Positions 9,501-18,516 of a DNA stretch of 64,000 nucleotides are shown one piece after another (position 1 is the first letter of the stretch; each line of letters opens with the position of its first letter). The notes under the pieces were generated by a model. It saw only the letters and a program-made list of their open reading frames with translations. It ran no database searches and had not been told where the DNA came from. The translations under genes were made by a program, and so were the position numbers. Source of the stretch: Streptomyces sp. NBC_01485 (lineage in GTDB: Bacteria > Actinomycetota > Actinomycetes > Streptomycetales > Streptomycetaceae); NCBI RefSeq assembly GCF_036227125.1, contig NZ_CP109435.1:3286001-3350000 (forward strand). Reading direction: 5' to 3'.

Positions 9501-9903
9501 CAACGTCTCCGACGCCTCCGCCGACCTGGACCTGACGGTCTACGACGCGAGCGGCACGCAGGTCGCCCAGTCCGCCGACGGTGACTCGGAGGAGGCGGTC
9601 TCCATCCCGTCGCCCGCCGCCGGCACGTACACCATCGAGGTCGCGGGCTACTCGGTCCCGGCCGGCACGACGGCGTACGACTACCTGGACGTGTTCTTCT
9701 CGTCCACGCTCGGCACCGTCAACGTCGACGAGTCGACGCCGGTGAAGCTCGGCACGGGCGCCTCGGCGCCGGTCTCCGCGACCGTCACCGCCGCGGCCGC
9801 CGCGCCCGCGGGCCGCGCCTTCTTCGGCCAGGTCCAGCTGGTGAACGCGCGGGGCACCGTCGCGGGCATCGGCAACGTGGCCATCCAGAAGGTCACGCCG
9901 TAA
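6583..9903 (+). CDS. Secreted S8 family serine peptidase (subtilase)
   Basis: This is an extracellular subtilisin-type protease of 1106 residues. An N-terminal signal segment (VVRIAVAAGLVAALSAAGPI) is followed by a propeptide and the catalytic triad D215 (ILDSGVD), H395 (HGTHVAG) and S591 (GTSMASP). The roughly 180-residue insert between D and H, and the long beta-rich C-terminus with PPC-like segments, suit the large tripeptidyl-peptidase II-like subtilases of streptomycetes. The start at 6583 was chosen because AAGGGA lies 5 bases upstream; ATG at 6577 is possible. A strong terminator follows. Its natural substrate is unknown. Confidence 0.93.
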   Translation: MTLTPQPESTSGARRVVRIAVAAGLVAALSAAGPIPLAFAAAGSTPAAADPGVKSAHDKLGADDADLLADAKADGDKNVTMMIATAPGQTEQVAKELDAVKGGSVGQSYDKVGYVRATVPTGKADSAIAAAAKLTSVHAIDLRQDIALDDPTPSADTATGAKSAASSAKAKTYAAPNNKTPAENPYNPSFETGAVDFVKKNPKADGRGVTIGILDSGVDLSHPALQKTSTGERKIVDWVTSTDPIIDNDASWRPMTTSVSGPSFTFGGRTWTAKAGSYQINLFRESATAGGDAKGDVNRDGDTTDAWGVLYDAAAGTVTVDVNNNGDFSDDTAMKPYKDGYQVGYFGTDDPKTDVAERQPFVVQIRKDVPMDPFGGDWVGKKADFANIGLIASEHGTHVAGITAANGLFGGKMNGAAPGAKLVSSRACVFGPGCTNVALTEGMIDLVVNRGVDIVNMSIGGLPGLNDGNNARSELYTRLIDTYGVQLVISAGNEGPGANTIGDPGLADKVISVGAAISKETWASNYGSQVEKKYALMPFSSRGPREDGGFTPTLVAPGAAINTTQTWLPGSPVADAGYPLPAGYSMLQGTSMASPQAAGASALLISAAKLNKVALTPAILRTALTSTADHIKGAQAYEEGAGAINIVDAWKSIKKGATAHDYTVKAPVDTALDQALKTPGFGTGIYDREGGLKAGQKKTYDVTITRTSGADKAIRHELHIENNAGGTFKILGSDEVKLPLNKPVTVRIQAKAGSAGLKSAILEVDDPKTVGTDKLILNTVVVSTPVSHTFAAKASVQRNSSQSYFLTVPEGAKSFEVGISGLKDKSQTRFISIHPYGVAVEDTGTPYCYSNYPITNGCRPDARSYQNPQAGVWEIEVESRRTSPLLDNPYKLDATVYGAAFAPETVTLPEAKVGTPAPVSWKVTNKFAAIDGKLVGGPLGSSKKDRPTIANGVTQTSTVEVPAGAKSLDVSIGNVSDASADLDLTVYDASGTQVAQSADGDSEEAVSIPSPAAGTYTIEVAGYSVPAGTTAYDYLDVFFSSTLGTVNVDESTPVKLGTGASAPVSATVTAAAAAPAGRAFFGQVQLVNARGTVAGIGNVAIQKVTP

Positions 9904-9924
9904 CCGGCACCGGTTGAGCAGTGA

Positions 9925-9952
9925 GGGCGGGCGTCCGTACGGGCGCCCGCCC
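9925..9952 (+). terminator. Hairpin terminator after the subtilase
   Basis: GGGCGGGCG (9925-9933) pairs perfectly with CGCCCGCCC (9944-9952) around a 10-nt loop, 21 bp after the subtilase stop. It lies between convergent genes and has no T-run, as is usual for streptomycete terminators. Confidence 0.65.
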
Positions 9953-9967
9953 TTCGCCGTTCCCGGC

Positions 9968-10798
9968 CTATTCGCAGGTGAGGCCCGGCGTCTCGGGCAG
10001 TGCGCGGGTGAGCGCCTCCCGCTCGGGGGCGATGCCGGGTTCGCCGACCGCCCACACGTCGGGGGTGTCGGACCCCTTCGCCAGCGCCACCAGGACGTGG
10101 TCGCCCGCGGCGAGCAGCGGGTCCATGTCGTCCTCCATGACGAAGTCGACCTCGGGGGCGGTCGTGGCCGGCCGGTACGCGTGCGTGACGCGGAGGGTGA
10201 CGCGTTCGCGGGTCGTACCGGGCAGCCGGTGGACGTCCGTCACGTCGCCCTCCACGACCAGCCGGGCGCAGACGAGGTAACCGGGGTCGCCGAGGAGCCC
10301 GCCGTCGCCCCCGGACGCCTTGCCGCCCGCCTCCTCACCACCGACGCCACTGTCGGCACCGGCATCACCGGCGTCACTGGCGGCGGACTTGCTCGCCGCG
10401 CTGTCGGACACCCCCTGCCCGGCCTGGACGACGACCCACCTGGCCCCGAACACCAGCGCGCCGGCGGCGGCCACGCCCACGGCGCCCAGCGCGAGGGGGC
10501 GCAGGCGGCGCAGGCGGCGCAGGGGCAGCCGCAGCACGGCGGGAGCGGTGCCGTGCTCCCGGGCGGGCTCGCCGGCCGGTCGCGTCGCCGGTTCCGTCGC
10601 CGGTTCGGTCGCCGGTTCCGTCAGGGCGTCCGCGACGACGCCGAGCTGCTCGCGCAGCAGTGCGAGGTCGGCCGTGGCCGAGCGGTACCCGGTCATGAAG
10701 GCGTCGTCGGCGAGGCTCTCGTCGGGCGGCCGCTCGTCGGTGATCGCCGCCATCAGCGCGTCGTCCGGTCCGGCGCGGTCCTCGAATTCCGTGCTCAC
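9968..10798 (-). CDS. Single-pass membrane protein coupled to an ECF sigma factor (putative anti-sigma factor)
   Basis: This 276-residue protein has an acidic cytoplasmic N-terminal segment and a TEPATEPATEPAT repeat. One membrane helix follows (LALGAVGVAAAGALVFGARW, about residues 104-123), then an Ala/Gly-rich linker and an exposed C-terminal domain. The GTG start lies 1 bp after the stop of the ECF sigma gene, so the two are translationally coupled. That position and topology fit an anti-sigma factor, although no zinc-binding HxxxCxxC motif is visible, so the role is inference. In S. coelicolor, as I recall, a protease, sigma factor, asd and pepN cluster similarly. Confidence 0.75.
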   Translation of the reverse strand: MSTEFEDRAGPDDALMAAITDERPPDESLADDAFMTGYRSATADLALLREQLGVVADALTEPATEPATEPATRPAGEPAREHGTAPAVLRLPLRRLRRLRPLALGAVGVAAAGALVFGARWVVVQAGQGVSDSAASKSAASDAGDAGADSGVGGEEAGGKASGGDGGLLGDPGYLVCARLVVEGDVTDVHRLPGTTRERVTLRVTHAYRPATTAPEVDFVMEDDMDPLLAAGDHVLVALAKGSDTPDVWAVGEPGIAPEREALTRALPETPGLTCE

Positions 10799-10799
10799 G

Positions 10800-11309
10800 T
10801 CACACCACCTCGTCCTCGTGCAGGCGGGCGCGCAGGGCCCGTACCGCCGTGTGCAGGCGGCTCTTGACCGTGCCCTCCGGGACGCCGAGCTCGGCGGCTA
10901 TCGAGCGCACCGGCAGATCGGCGTAGAAGCGCAGGACGACGACCTGACGCTGGGCGTCGGGCAGGTCGTCCAGGCCCTGGGCGACGGCGAGGGACAGCAC
11001 GCTGGTGTCCTCGCCGGAGGGGTGCTCGTGCTGGCGCAGCGAGGCCAGCCGCTCCCCCAGCCGCTCCTGGCGGCGCTTGGCGCGGTGCCAGTCCATGGCG
11101 AGGTTGGAGGCGACGACGGCCGCCCACGCGGAGACGTCGCGCGGGGCCTCGTACCCCTTCGCGGCGCGCTCCAGCAGCCGCAGCCGGACCTGCTGCACCC
11201 CGTCCGGCAGGTCCGCCTGCGGCACCCCGCCCAGCGCGAGCACCGCCCGCACCCGGCGTTCCTGGGCCGCGTCGAGCGGATCAGCGCTCTTTCTGCGCAG
11301 CAAAGCCAC
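10800..11309 (-). CDS. ECF RNA polymerase sigma factor (SigE-family-like)
   Basis: This 169-residue protein has sigma-70 region 2 (VSAWAAVVASNLAMDWHRAK) and region 4 (LDDLPDAQRQVVVLRFYADL, then VPEGTVKSRLHTAVRALR), the layout of a small ECF factor. It would redirect RNA polymerase to a small stress or surface regulon. The membrane protein gene directly downstream is the likely regulator. It is divergent from asd. No promoter motif for self-recognition was identified. Confidence 0.9.
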   Translation of the reverse strand: MALLRRKSADPLDAAQERRVRAVLALGGVPQADLPDGVQQVRLRLLERAAKGYEAPRDVSAWAAVVASNLAMDWHRAKRRQERLGERLASLRQHEHPSGEDTSVLSLAVAQGLDDLPDAQRQVVVLRFYADLPVRSIAAELGVPEGTVKSRLHTAVRALRARLHEDEVV

Positions 11310-11492
11310 CCCTCCCCCCTCCCCGCGTTTCCTCTACGACGCCGTAGCGCGCGGAAACGTTCGACGGAACGGTCTTCGCATGTTCGGAGGCGTACGTCAC
11401 ACCGTTCCGTGTTCCACTCCTCGGGCATGGTGCCCAAAGAATTGGACAAGTGGACCGGGATCGGTCTCATGATGGAGAAAACCACGTTGTAG

Positions 11493-12999
<1,507 letters not shown>

Positions 13000-13200
13000 C
13001 CCTCCACCCTGACGGCCGGCGCCCGAGGGGACCGGCGGTTTCCGGACGCCGTACTCGAGAGCACCGCGACCCTCACCGCGCAGACGGCGCAAGCCCTCAT
13101 CGCCCAGGGCGTCGCCTGACGGTCGGCCATAAGGTCGTCGACCCAGGCAGCCGCCCCGTGGAAGGATGGCGCAACCCACACATAACGAGGAGATGACCGC

Positions 13201-15768
13201 GTGCCTGGCACAAACCTGACTCGCGAAGAGGCGCAGCAGCGGGCGAAGCTGCTGACCGTTGACTCGTACGAGATCGATCTCGACCTCTCCGGCGCGCAAG
13301 AGGGCGGTACCTACAGGTCCGTGACCACGGTGCGTTTCGACGTCGCCGAAACCGGTGCCGAGTCCTTCATCGACCTGGTCGCCCCGGCCGTCCACGAAGT
13401 GGCGCTGAACGGCGACGCGCTGGACCCGGACGACGTCTTCAAGGACTCCCGGATCGCGCTCCCGGGACTGCTCGAAGGCCGTAACGTCCTTCGTGTCGTC
13501 GCCGACTGCGCCTACACCAACACCGGTGAGGGCCTGCACCGCTTCGTCGACCCGGTCGACGAACAGGCCTATCTGTACACGCAGTTCGAGGTGCCGGACG
13601 CCCGTCGCGTGTTCGCGTCGTTCGAGCAGCCGGACCTCAAGGCGACCTTCCGGTTCGCGGTGAAGGCCCCGAGCGGCTGGACCGTCATCTCCAACTCCCC
13701 GACGCCGGAGCCCAAGGACGACGTCTGGGCGTTCGAGCCGACCGCGCGGATGTCCACCTACGTCACCGCGCTCATCGTCGGCCCGTACCACAGTGTCCAC
13801 AGCGTGTACGAGAAGGACGGGCAGTCGGTGCCGCTCGGCATCTACTGCCGGCCCTCCCTCGCCGAGTTCCTCGACTCGGACGCGATCTTCGAGGTCACGC
13901 GGCAGGGCTTCGACTGGTTCCAGGAGAAGTTCGACTACGCGTACCCGTTCAAGAAGTACGACCAGCTCTTCGTGCCGGAGTTCAACGCGGGCGCGATGGA
14001 GAACGCGGGCGCGGTGACCATCCGCGACCAGTACGTCTTCCGGTCCAAGGTGACGGACGCGGCGTACGAGGTGCGGGCCGCCACGATCCTGCACGAGCTG
14101 GCCCACATGTGGTTCGGCGACCTGGTCACCATGGAGTGGTGGAACGACCTGTGGCTGAACGAGTCGTTCGCCACCTACGCCGAGGCGGCCTGCCAGGCCT
14201 ACTCTCCGCAGTCGCGCTGGCCGCACTCGTGGACCACGTTCGCCAACTCCATGAAGACGTGGGCGTACCGGCAGGACCAACTGCCCTCCACGCACCCGAT
14301 CATGGCCGAGATCGGCGACCTGGACGACGTGCTCGTCAACTTCGACGGCATCACGTACGCCAAGGGCGCGTCCGTGCTCAAGCAGCTCGTGGCGTACGTC
14401 GGCATGGACGAGTTCTTCGCGGGCGTGCAGGCGTACTTCAAGCGGCACGCGTTCGGCAACACCCGGCTCTCCGACCTCCTCGGCGCGCTGGAGGAGACCT
14501 CCGGGCGTGACCTGAAGACCTGGTCGAAGCTGTGGCTGGAGACGGCCGGCATCAACGTCCTGCGCCCGGAGATCGAGACGGACGCCGAGGGCGTCATCAC
14601 GTCCTTCGCGATCCGCCAGGAGGCCCCGGCGCTCCCGGCCGGCGCGAAGGGCGAGCCCACGCTGCGCCCGCACCGCATCGCCGTCGGCCTGTACGAACTC
14701 GACGAGGACAGCGGCAAGTTGGTGCGCGACGAGCGCGTCGAGCTGGACGTCGACGGCGAACTGACCGCCGTACCGCAGCTGGTGGGCAAGCGCCGTCCGG
14801 ACGTCGTCCTGCTCAACGACGACGACCTGTCGTACGCGAAGGTCCGTCTCGACGAGCAGTCGCTCGCGTTCGTGACGGAGCACCTGGGCGACTTCGAGTC
14901 GTCGCTGCCCCGCGCGCTGTGCTGGGCGTCGGCCTGGGACATGACCCGGGACGCCGAACTGCCCGCCCGCGACTACCTGTCCCTCGTCCTGTCGGGCATC
15001 GGCAAGGAGTCGGACATCGGCGTGGTGCAGTCGCTGCACCGTCAGGTCAAGCTCGCCGTCGACCTGTACGCGGCCCCGGCGACGCGCGAGGCCCTGCTGA
15101 CCCGTTGGACCGACGCCACGCTGGCCCATCTGCGGTCCGCCGAGGCGGCCGGCGACCACCAGCTGGCGTGGGCCCGGGCGTTCGCCGCCACGGCCCGCAC
15201 GCCGGAGCAACTGGACCTCCTGGAGGCCCTGTTGGACGGCTCGCAGACGATCGAGGGCCTGGCCGTCGACACCGAGCTGCGCTGGGCGTTCGTGCAACGC
15301 CTCGCGGCGGTCGGCCGGTTCGACGAGGCGGAGATCGCCGGCGAGTACGAGCGCGACAAGACGGCCGCCGGTGAGCGTCACGCGGCGACCGCCCGGGCCG
15401 CTCGTCCGACGCCGGAGGCCAAGGCGGAGGCGTGGGCGCGGGTCATCGAGGACGACAAGCTGCCCAACGCCCTCCAGGAGGCGGTCATCGGCGGCTTCGT
15501 CGACACCGACCAGCGGGAGCTGCTCGCGCCGTACACGGACAAGTACTTCGAGGTCGTCAAGGCGATCTGGGACGCCCGTTCGCACGAGATCGCCCAGCAG
15601 ATCGCGATCGGCTTCTACCCGACGATCCAGGTCTCCCAGGAGATCCTGGACAAGACGGACGCCTGGCTGGCCTCCGCCGAGCCGAACGCGGCCCTGCGCC
15701 GCCTCGTCTCCGAGTCCCGCTCGGGCGTGGAGCGCGCACTCCAGGCCCAGGCGGCGGACGCGCAGTAG
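13201..15768 (+). CDS. pepN: Aminopeptidase N (M1 metallopeptidase)
   Basis: This 855-residue zinc aminopeptidase removes N-terminal residues from peptides in the cytoplasm. It has the exopeptidase motif GAMEN (264-268) and the zinc site HELAH (H298, H302) with E321 in WLNES. The C-terminal helical ERAP1-like domain fills the rest, and the total matches actinobacterial PepN. The GTG start is preceded by GAGGAGATG. A perfect 17-bp hairpin follows the stop. No defective residue was seen. Confidence 0.95.
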   Translation: MPGTNLTREEAQQRAKLLTVDSYEIDLDLSGAQEGGTYRSVTTVRFDVAETGAESFIDLVAPAVHEVALNGDALDPDDVFKDSRIALPGLLEGRNVLRVVADCAYTNTGEGLHRFVDPVDEQAYLYTQFEVPDARRVFASFEQPDLKATFRFAVKAPSGWTVISNSPTPEPKDDVWAFEPTARMSTYVTALIVGPYHSVHSVYEKDGQSVPLGIYCRPSLAEFLDSDAIFEVTRQGFDWFQEKFDYAYPFKKYDQLFVPEFNAGAMENAGAVTIRDQYVFRSKVTDAAYEVRAATILHELAHMWFGDLVTMEWWNDLWLNESFATYAEAACQAYSPQSRWPHSWTTFANSMKTWAYRQDQLPSTHPIMAEIGDLDDVLVNFDGITYAKGASVLKQLVAYVGMDEFFAGVQAYFKRHAFGNTRLSDLLGALEETSGRDLKTWSKLWLETAGINVLRPEIETDAEGVITSFAIRQEAPALPAGAKGEPTLRPHRIAVGLYELDEDSGKLVRDERVELDVDGELTAVPQLVGKRRPDVVLLNDDDLSYAKVRLDEQSLAFVTEHLGDFESSLPRALCWASAWDMTRDAELPARDYLSLVLSGIGKESDIGVVQSLHRQVKLAVDLYAAPATREALLTRWTDATLAHLRSAEAAGDHQLAWARAFAATARTPEQLDLLEALLDGSQTIEGLAVDTELRWAFVQRLAAVGRFDEAEIAGEYERDKTAAGERHAATARAARPTPEAKAEAWARVIEDDKLPNALQEAVIGGFVDTDQRELLAPYTDKYFEVVKAIWDARSHEIAQQIAIGFYPTIQVSQEILDKTDAWLASAEPNAALRRLVSESRSGVERALQAQAADAQ

Positions 15769-15804
15769 TCCGCAGTCGGTAGTCAGCAGTCGCCAGTAGT
15801 ACGT

Positions 15805-15844
15805 CGATGGGGGCGCCCGGCATGGTCGCCGGGCGCCCCCATCG
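15805..15844. terminator. Strong hairpin terminator downstream of pepN
   Basis: Perfect 17-bp arms (15805-15821 and 15828-15844) enclose a 6-nt loop; the arms begin CGATGGGGGCGCC. The hairpin has no T-run but is very stable and can act from both strands. Confidence 0.75.
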
Positions 15845-15847
15845 GGC

Positions 15848-15900
15848 TCAGCCCGGGAACATCCCGCCGGTGACGTTGACGAAGGTGCCGACGGGCCTCG
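15848..15900 (-). pseudogene. C-terminal remnant of a short-chain dehydrogenase
   Basis: Read on the minus strand, this stretch ends ARPVGTFVNVTGGMFPG followed by TGA (15848-15850), which matches the usual VNVTGG(M) end of short-chain dehydrogenase/reductases. The frame runs rightwards straight into a MarR-like tail on the other strand, so the rest of the gene is missing. It is interpreted as the surviving end of a deleted gene. Confidence 0.5.
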
Positions 15901-15902
15901 CC

Positions 15903-16007
15903 GTCCAGACAGAGGTCCTGTCCGCCGCCCTCACCGCCGAACAGTCCGACCAACTGGCCGACCTGCTAAGGCAGTTGCTGACGGAGACGGAGACGCCGGG
16001 GAGTTGA
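15903..16007 (+). pseudogene. C-terminal remnant of a MarR-type regulator
   Basis: The plus-strand frame reads LSAALTAEQSDQLADLLRQL and stops with TGA at 16005-16007, resembling the final helix of MarR-family regulators. It has no HTH and no plausible start; the left side abuts the dehydrogenase tail. Together the two tails look like a divergent dehydrogenase/regulator pair fused by one internal deletion. Confidence 0.45.
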
Positions 16008-16046
16008 CCGAGGCGTCGACGAGGAGTTGACCGGCCTCGGAGTCGG

Positions 16047-17912
16047 TCAGTCGTCTTCGGGCGGCCAGGGGAACCCGAGTTGCTCGGCGCGTTCGCGGCT
16101 GCCGCCGCAGAACCGGCCGTAGGTTCTCGGGTCCTCCTCGGCCAGTCGGCGCAGGGCGGCGGCGGCCTGCGCCTCGGGTGGGGTGCCGTCGTCCGGGACG
16201 GTCCAGCGGAACTGGAGCGGGTCGCCGTCCGCCTCCCCCGTACGGGGTCCCGGCGACCACCAGAAGTTCACCACGGCGGTGTCCGGGTCGGCGAAGCCGC
16301 TGCCGATCCAGCCCGGGCGCGCGTCCCACCGGCCGAGCAGCTCCGGCCGTTCGACCAGCCCCGCCTTGATCAGACGGGCCACGGTCCGGGCCGGCCACGA
16401 CCAGTCGGCGTCGGTCTCCGCCCGGGCGATCTCCGCGTCGTAGGCGGCGGCGTCGAACCGTTGCGCGGGCAGCTCGGGTGCGGGTCCACGGGTGCCCGGC
16501 GGGGCCGGCCGCCGCCAGTCCTCCCATACCACCTGGTCGCCGTCGCGGCGGATGGTGACGTACAGCGCGCCGCAGCAGCCCTCGGTGCACCAGGCCTCCG
16601 CGAGTTGCACCCGGCGGGGCTCGGGACCGGCCCGGAGCAGGCCGTCGTCCAGGAGGCGTTCGGGGCTGTGCGCGGGACCGTGCGGGAAGACGGCCGGGAC
16701 GAGGGGACGTCCGTCGAGGAGGATGCGGGTCTCGACGGGCTCCCCGTCCACGGGGTCGCCGGCCACGACCTCGATGCGCAGCCTGCCGCCGGACGAGGCC
16801 GGACGGGTGAACGGCCGCCGCCCGGTACGCCGGATCCAGCCGGCCCACAGCCGTCGGGCCGTGGTGTCCGCGCCCTCCGCGCCGTCCCTGCCGGGTTCGG
16901 CCGGAGGGGTCCGGGAGGGCTCGGCCAGGAGTCGGCCGAGGGAGGCGAGGAGCGTCTCGTGGTAGCCGGAGCCGGAGGGCCAGTCCAGCAGCGCTCCGGT
17001 TCCGCTGCTCAGGCCGAGGGCGAGGGAGAGGAGGGTTGCGTGGTGTTCGAGGGTCGGGGGCAGGAGACCGGCCCGGCCGACGACGGTCTCGTAGACGCCG
17101 GGCGCGTCGCGGTAGGCGAGGAGTTCGGTCGGGTCGTCGCGGGTGGACGCCATCCTGATCAGGAGGCGGCCCGCACGGGCGAGCAGGACCGGGTCGGCGG
17201 GGTGTTCGGCGAGCAGTTCGGGCAAGCGTGCGGCCTCCGAGATACGGCGGGCGATGGTGCTGCTGACAAGACGGGGCTCGGCGGCAAACGCCACCAGCTC
17301 CCTGTGGACGGCTCGCCCGTCCCCCGCGGCCAGGGCGCGCACGAGCGGCCGTAGTTCGGCACGGCGGACGGAGATCACGAGCCAGACGACGGCGGCGGAC
17401 CGGCGGTCGAGCGCGTCCAGGGCGTGTACGGCCGGACCGGTGAGCGACCGGAGCAGGCCGAGGGCGGAGAGGTACGGGACGTCCTCGGGCTCGCCGAGGC
17501 GGGAGAGGAGGGCGAGGCCCGTGGTGACGGCGGGCACGGTGGTGCCGGTCCGGGTCAGCCGTCTGGCCAGTGTGCGGACGGTGGCGTGCTGCTCGGCCGG
17601 CAGCGGCAGGCCGGCGACGGCGGACTGGATCAGGTGCCGGTGACGGCCCCGCACACCGAGTTCGGCGAAGCGGCGGTGAAGGGCGGCCGAGTCGTCCGGC
17701 AGGGGGTGCAAGGCCTCCGCGATGACGGCCGCGAGTTCCTTGCGGGACAGCGGCGTCTCGTTCTCGTTGCTGTTCTTGCTGTTGTTCTCGTAGTTGTTCT
17801 CGCCGGCGTCGGGGAGGCCGAAGCCGCGGCCGGGCGGGAGCCCGTCCGGGGACTCGCGCAGCAGGCGCAGTACGTGGTCGTACAGGGCGGCGGGCCCTTC
17901 CTGGGCGCTCAC
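16047..17912 (-). CDS. Large hypothetical protein
   Basis: I do not recognise this protein of about 621 residues. It is soluble, with a helical Leu/Ala/Arg-rich first half, possibly repeat-like, after an odd Asn-rich stretch (GENNYENNSKNSNENE) that is rare at this GC content. The C-terminal third contains EAWCTEGCCGALYVTIRRDG and conserved-looking Trp-rich segments (VVNFWWSPG, YGRFCGG), suggesting a folded beta domain. The start is uncertain: GTG at 17912 overlaps the stop of an 11-codon ORF (GTGA), while the open frame extends to 18047. No transmembrane segment or signal peptide is seen. Confidence 0.7.
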   Translation of the reverse strand: MSAQEGPAALYDHVLRLLRESPDGLPPGRGFGLPDAGENNYENNSKNSNENETPLSRKELAAVIAEALHPLPDDSAALHRRFAELGVRGRHRHLIQSAVAGLPLPAEQHATVRTLARRLTRTGTTVPAVTTGLALLSRLGEPEDVPYLSALGLLRSLTGPAVHALDALDRRSAAVVWLVISVRRAELRPLVRALAAGDGRAVHRELVAFAAEPRLVSSTIARRISEAARLPELLAEHPADPVLLARAGRLLIRMASTRDDPTELLAYRDAPGVYETVVGRAGLLPPTLEHHATLLSLALGLSSGTGALLDWPSGSGYHETLLASLGRLLAEPSRTPPAEPGRDGAEGADTTARRLWAGWIRRTGRRPFTRPASSGGRLRIEVVAGDPVDGEPVETRILLDGRPLVPAVFPHGPAHSPERLLDDGLLRAGPEPRRVQLAEAWCTEGCCGALYVTIRRDGDQVVWEDWRRPAPPGTRGPAPELPAQRFDAAAYDAEIARAETDADWSWPARTVARLIKAGLVERPELLGRWDARPGWIGSGFADPDTAVVNFWWSPGPRTGEADGDPLQFRWTVPDDGTPPEAQAAAALRRLAEEDPRTYGRFCGGSRERAEQLGFPWPPEDD

Positions 17913-17944
17913 CGAGCGGTGGGGAACTCGATTCCGTAGGTCAT
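17909..17944 (-). CDS. Short leader ORF, or displaced N-terminus of the large hypothetical protein
   Basis: ATG at 17944 opens a frame reading MTYGIEFPTAR, then TGA, and the TGA overlaps the GTG of the large hypothetical gene. It is either a small translationally coupled leader or the true N-terminus displaced by a one-base indel. It has no strong ribosome-binding site. Confidence 0.3.
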   Translation of the reverse strand: MTYGIEFPTAR

Positions 17945-18026
17945 GCGCGGCAGCCTGCCAGCCGGGCTCACGGCCTGTCGACGGAATTACCCGCCAGGGA
18001 AGACCAGGAACACCAGGGAACACAAC

Positions 18027-18085
18027 GAGGGCGTCGGCCTCACCCACGTACGGCGTGCGCGTACGCGGGCGAGGCCGACGCCCTC
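18027..18085 (-). terminator. Long-arm hairpin between two minus-strand genes
   Basis: GAGGGCGTCGGCCTC (18027-18041) pairs perfectly with 18071-18085. The 29-nt loop contains a further small inverted repeat around CGTACGGCGTGCGCGTACG. It lies just downstream of the small membrane protein gene and is its probable terminator. Confidence 0.6.
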
Positions 18086-18145
18086 GGAGAGCGTGCGGCG
18101 GCTACACCAGACCAGAGGCTTGGCGCTGGCCCTCGTGCCTTGAAC

Positions 18146-18400
18146 TCAGGCCTTGGCCCGTGCTTTGGTGTCGTCCCGGTCCGTCGAACCGTCGAGGACC
18201 CACACCAGTCCGGAGATCAGCAGGAAGAGCCCGATGGGGGCCACGACGTAGAGGCCCAGCGTCTCGACGACGCTGAGACCCGGACCGGGGTCGTCGCCGT
18301 CGTCGCGGGTCAGCGCGAGGGCGGGGGACGACATGAGCAGCATCATCAGCGTCGTACCGGCGGCCAGGGCGCCGGCGCGCAGGGCGTTCTTCTTGTCCAC
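18146..18400 (-). CDS. Small membrane protein of unknown function
   Basis: This 84-residue protein has a signal-like hydrophobic segment (LAAGTTLMMLLMSSPALAL, residues 12-30), a short acidic DDGDDPGPG loop, and a membrane helix (YVVAPIGLFLLISGLVWVL, about residues 51-69). A charged cytoplasmic tail follows. The GTG start fits the signal segment. It is a member of the many small streptomycete membrane proteins without assigned function. Downstream of it is a long-arm hairpin terminator, and upstream, in the same direction, is malQ. Confidence 0.7.
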   Translation of the reverse strand: MDKKNALRAGALAAGTTLMMLLMSSPALALTRDDGDDPGPGLSVVETLGLYVVAPIGLFLLISGLVWVLDGSTDRDDTKARAKA

Positions 18401-18516
18401 GGTGCCAAGTTAGCGAACGGTGTCGGCGGGCGCGCGCCCGGGGTGCCGTATGAGGTGCCCTACCCGGTGTCGTACGAGGTGTCGTGCGCGGTGTCGTACC
18501 GGGTGCGGAGCCGGGA

